Positions 62,790 to 64,000 of a DNA stretch of 64,000 bases are shown here, piece by piece (within the stretch, counting starts at the first letter, position 1; every line of letters starts with the position of its first letter). The position numbers and the translations under genes are program-made. The notes beneath the pieces are model-generated. The model did not search any database. It was not told where the DNA came from and saw nothing but the letters and a program-made list of their open reading frames with translations. The stretch comes from Acanthochlamys bracteata (lineage: Eukaryota > Streptophyta > Magnoliopsida > Pandanales > Velloziaceae). The stretch lies in the NCBI GenBank assembly GCA_019914995.1, contig CM034128.1, positions 10,373,501 to 10,437,500 of the forward strand, read 5' to 3'.

Positions 62790-63782
62790 TTTGAATTTTT
62801 TTCCTTCTCTGACTAATATTTCCACTCTCAAAAACTGATAAAAGATTTAGCAGTAGTCTAACAAAACTTCTCCTTTGATCTCTCTACTACTCCTGGCATT
62901 TCTTAACTACTAGACCGAAGACCAAACATTACAGCCCGTTTCAAGAAAATGGAGAGCCAAGGTTGAGGGAAACCGAAAACAACAGAAGAAAAAAAAAATT
63001 GATTCTTGACAGTTGATATAGGTAACCAAATCAGAGTTGGACAATGGTGATTGCAAAGGGAGATCTGATTCGGTTGAACAGCAGCTTTTTGAAACACAAA
63101 GAAAAAAAGACCGCCGAAAGGAGATGATAGAAGGGTTTGGAGTTTTCCGCTGCAGTGCAGACACCAACACCAACTCCAGCTCCAATTCGACAACTTTTTC
63201 TTTATTACATTAACAACACAGAAAGAAGAAAGCGTTTACAAGTAGTCAAGCTTCTAGTCCTGTAGACTAGTTTGGTTTTCAATTTCCATACTGTTCTGTT
63301 TACTTCCGTCTGACGCTGGGCTATGAGCTGTTGCATTGCGTGCACATGGTGCTCGCAAAGATTAATAACGAGATTCAAATCAAATCAAAGGCACAACTAC
63401 CATTTCATTAGTTAATAAAAACAAAGTTCCTGAATTTACGTGCGATATTATCTCGAGCAGGTGTATAATAAATACTATAGAAAGACACCAGGGCGTCGCC
63501 GCCTGAGTGGCACCGCTCGTATGCTGCTGTGCTTCTCTATTCAGTTATGTTCTGAAATCTCCATCTACCCAACCAGAGCTCTACAAGTTCAACACGTAAA
63601 AAAAATCGTTGTCTTTTTTTTCAGCGCTACCAACTAAATTTCACAAAATAATGCCAATAAAAAACGTGAAGCCACAATTTCTCGATGGATTTCGAAACAA
63701 TTTAGAGACAGAAAGATCGACGAAAGAGCTATAGAGATGATCAATGCTACTTAATCTAATGCAATGTCGCTTTCTCCGACAC
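62790..63782. other. MLO leader/promoter and intergenic region
   Basis: Minus-strand leader and promoter sequence for MLO up to about 63250, including pyrimidine-rich stretches near 62960-63000 and 63085-63110. Overlapping minus-strand ORFs (62903-63193) are probably leader sequence. Nothing else recognised. Confidence 0.45.
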
Positions 63783-63883
63783 CTAAACTATAAGAGCAGG
63801 TTTGTCAATGAGCTTTGGTCCCAGCACAACTGGAGGAATGGGCAAATCATTATCATGGCGACGTAACATCAAAGATTTGGGCA
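63783..63883 (-). CDS. Possible last exon of an unidentified gene (partial)
   Basis: On the minus strand an acceptor CACTATCTTTAG precedes a frame reading RMPKSLMLRRHDNDLPIPP, continuing through VVLGPKLIDKPALIV to a stop at 63783. The proline-rich, ordered tail looks like a protein C-terminus more than random sequence. Upstream exons would lie beyond the window. I do not recognise the family, and the splice site is inferred. Confidence 0.35.
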
Positions 63884-64000
63884 TTCTCCTAAAGATAGTG
63901 AAATCGAAAGGGATGACGAGTTTAAAAAGACGAATTTTATAAAATGAATATATAAAGGAGTCGGTGATGGAGCTCAACGTGTCTGACAACGATGATTATG

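Noticed and set aside
62790..62831. Upstream extension of the MLO start
   Set aside because: The frame is open but contains no ATG; the MLO N-terminus is normally short before the TPTW motif.

Overview
This is a gene-dense piece of a eudicot plant nuclear genome. The evidence is spliced genes with short GT-AG introns, strongly AT-rich intergenic DNA, and plant-only families (MLO, plant R1R2R3-MYB, a three-glutaredoxin GRXS17, an ER-anchored acyl-CoA-binding ankyrin protein, MBD13). I cannot name the species from sequence alone. I built exon models by hand from splice consensus and unbroken reading phase. Each complete spliced model sums to a whole number of codons and reaches the family's expected length.

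Layout, left to right. (1) 1-4856 (+): 3' portion of an MBD13-like methyl-CpG-binding protein with tandemly amplified MBD units. (2) 6000-9697 (-): MYB3R cell-cycle MYB, convergent with the MBD gene. (3) 11986-14256 (-): catalase, 492 aa. (4) 17871-18341 (+): histone H2B. (5) 19316-23451 (-): plastid GDT1/PAM71-type manganese/calcium transporter. (6) 24550-25212 (-): RMA-type membrane-anchored RING ubiquitin ligase with a distant 5' leader exon near 27.7 kb. (7) 27.8-33.9 kb: AT-rich repeat DNA and a possible non-coding or unrecognised transcription unit. (8) 33918-34388 (-): second H2B, nearly identical to the first and inverted. It shares about 400 bp of upstream DNA with (9) 34795-39021 (+): ODR4-like protein. 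(10) 40269-43739 (+): ER chaperone BiP with a textbook plant unfolded-protein-response element upstream. (11) 44563-48057 (-): acyl-CoA-binding protein ACBP1/2. (12) 49067-49246 (+): broken 5' fragment of an ABCF3-like gene. (13) 50994-51227 (+): small 77-aa protein of unknown function. (14) 53397-57264 (-): monothiol glutaredoxin GRXS17. (15) 58264-62789 (-): MLO-family seven-helix protein. (16) 63783-about 63883 (-): possible last exon of a gene that continues past the window.

The genes are independent single transcription units, as expected in a plant. Functional themes recur: chromatin and cell cycle (MBD13, MYB3R, two H2B), redox (catalase, GRXS17), and the ER membrane and protein quality control (BiP, RMA, ODR4, ACBP). 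Clustering of these themes is probably chance.

I found no new multi-gene system. The most useful observations are the recent intragenic MBD amplification that copied introns as well as exons, two GC-AG introns required by reading frame, the P-UPRE site in front of BiP, the orphaned ABCF3 5' fragment, the inverted H2B pair, and several short mobile-element remnants with recognisable termini or target-site duplications.
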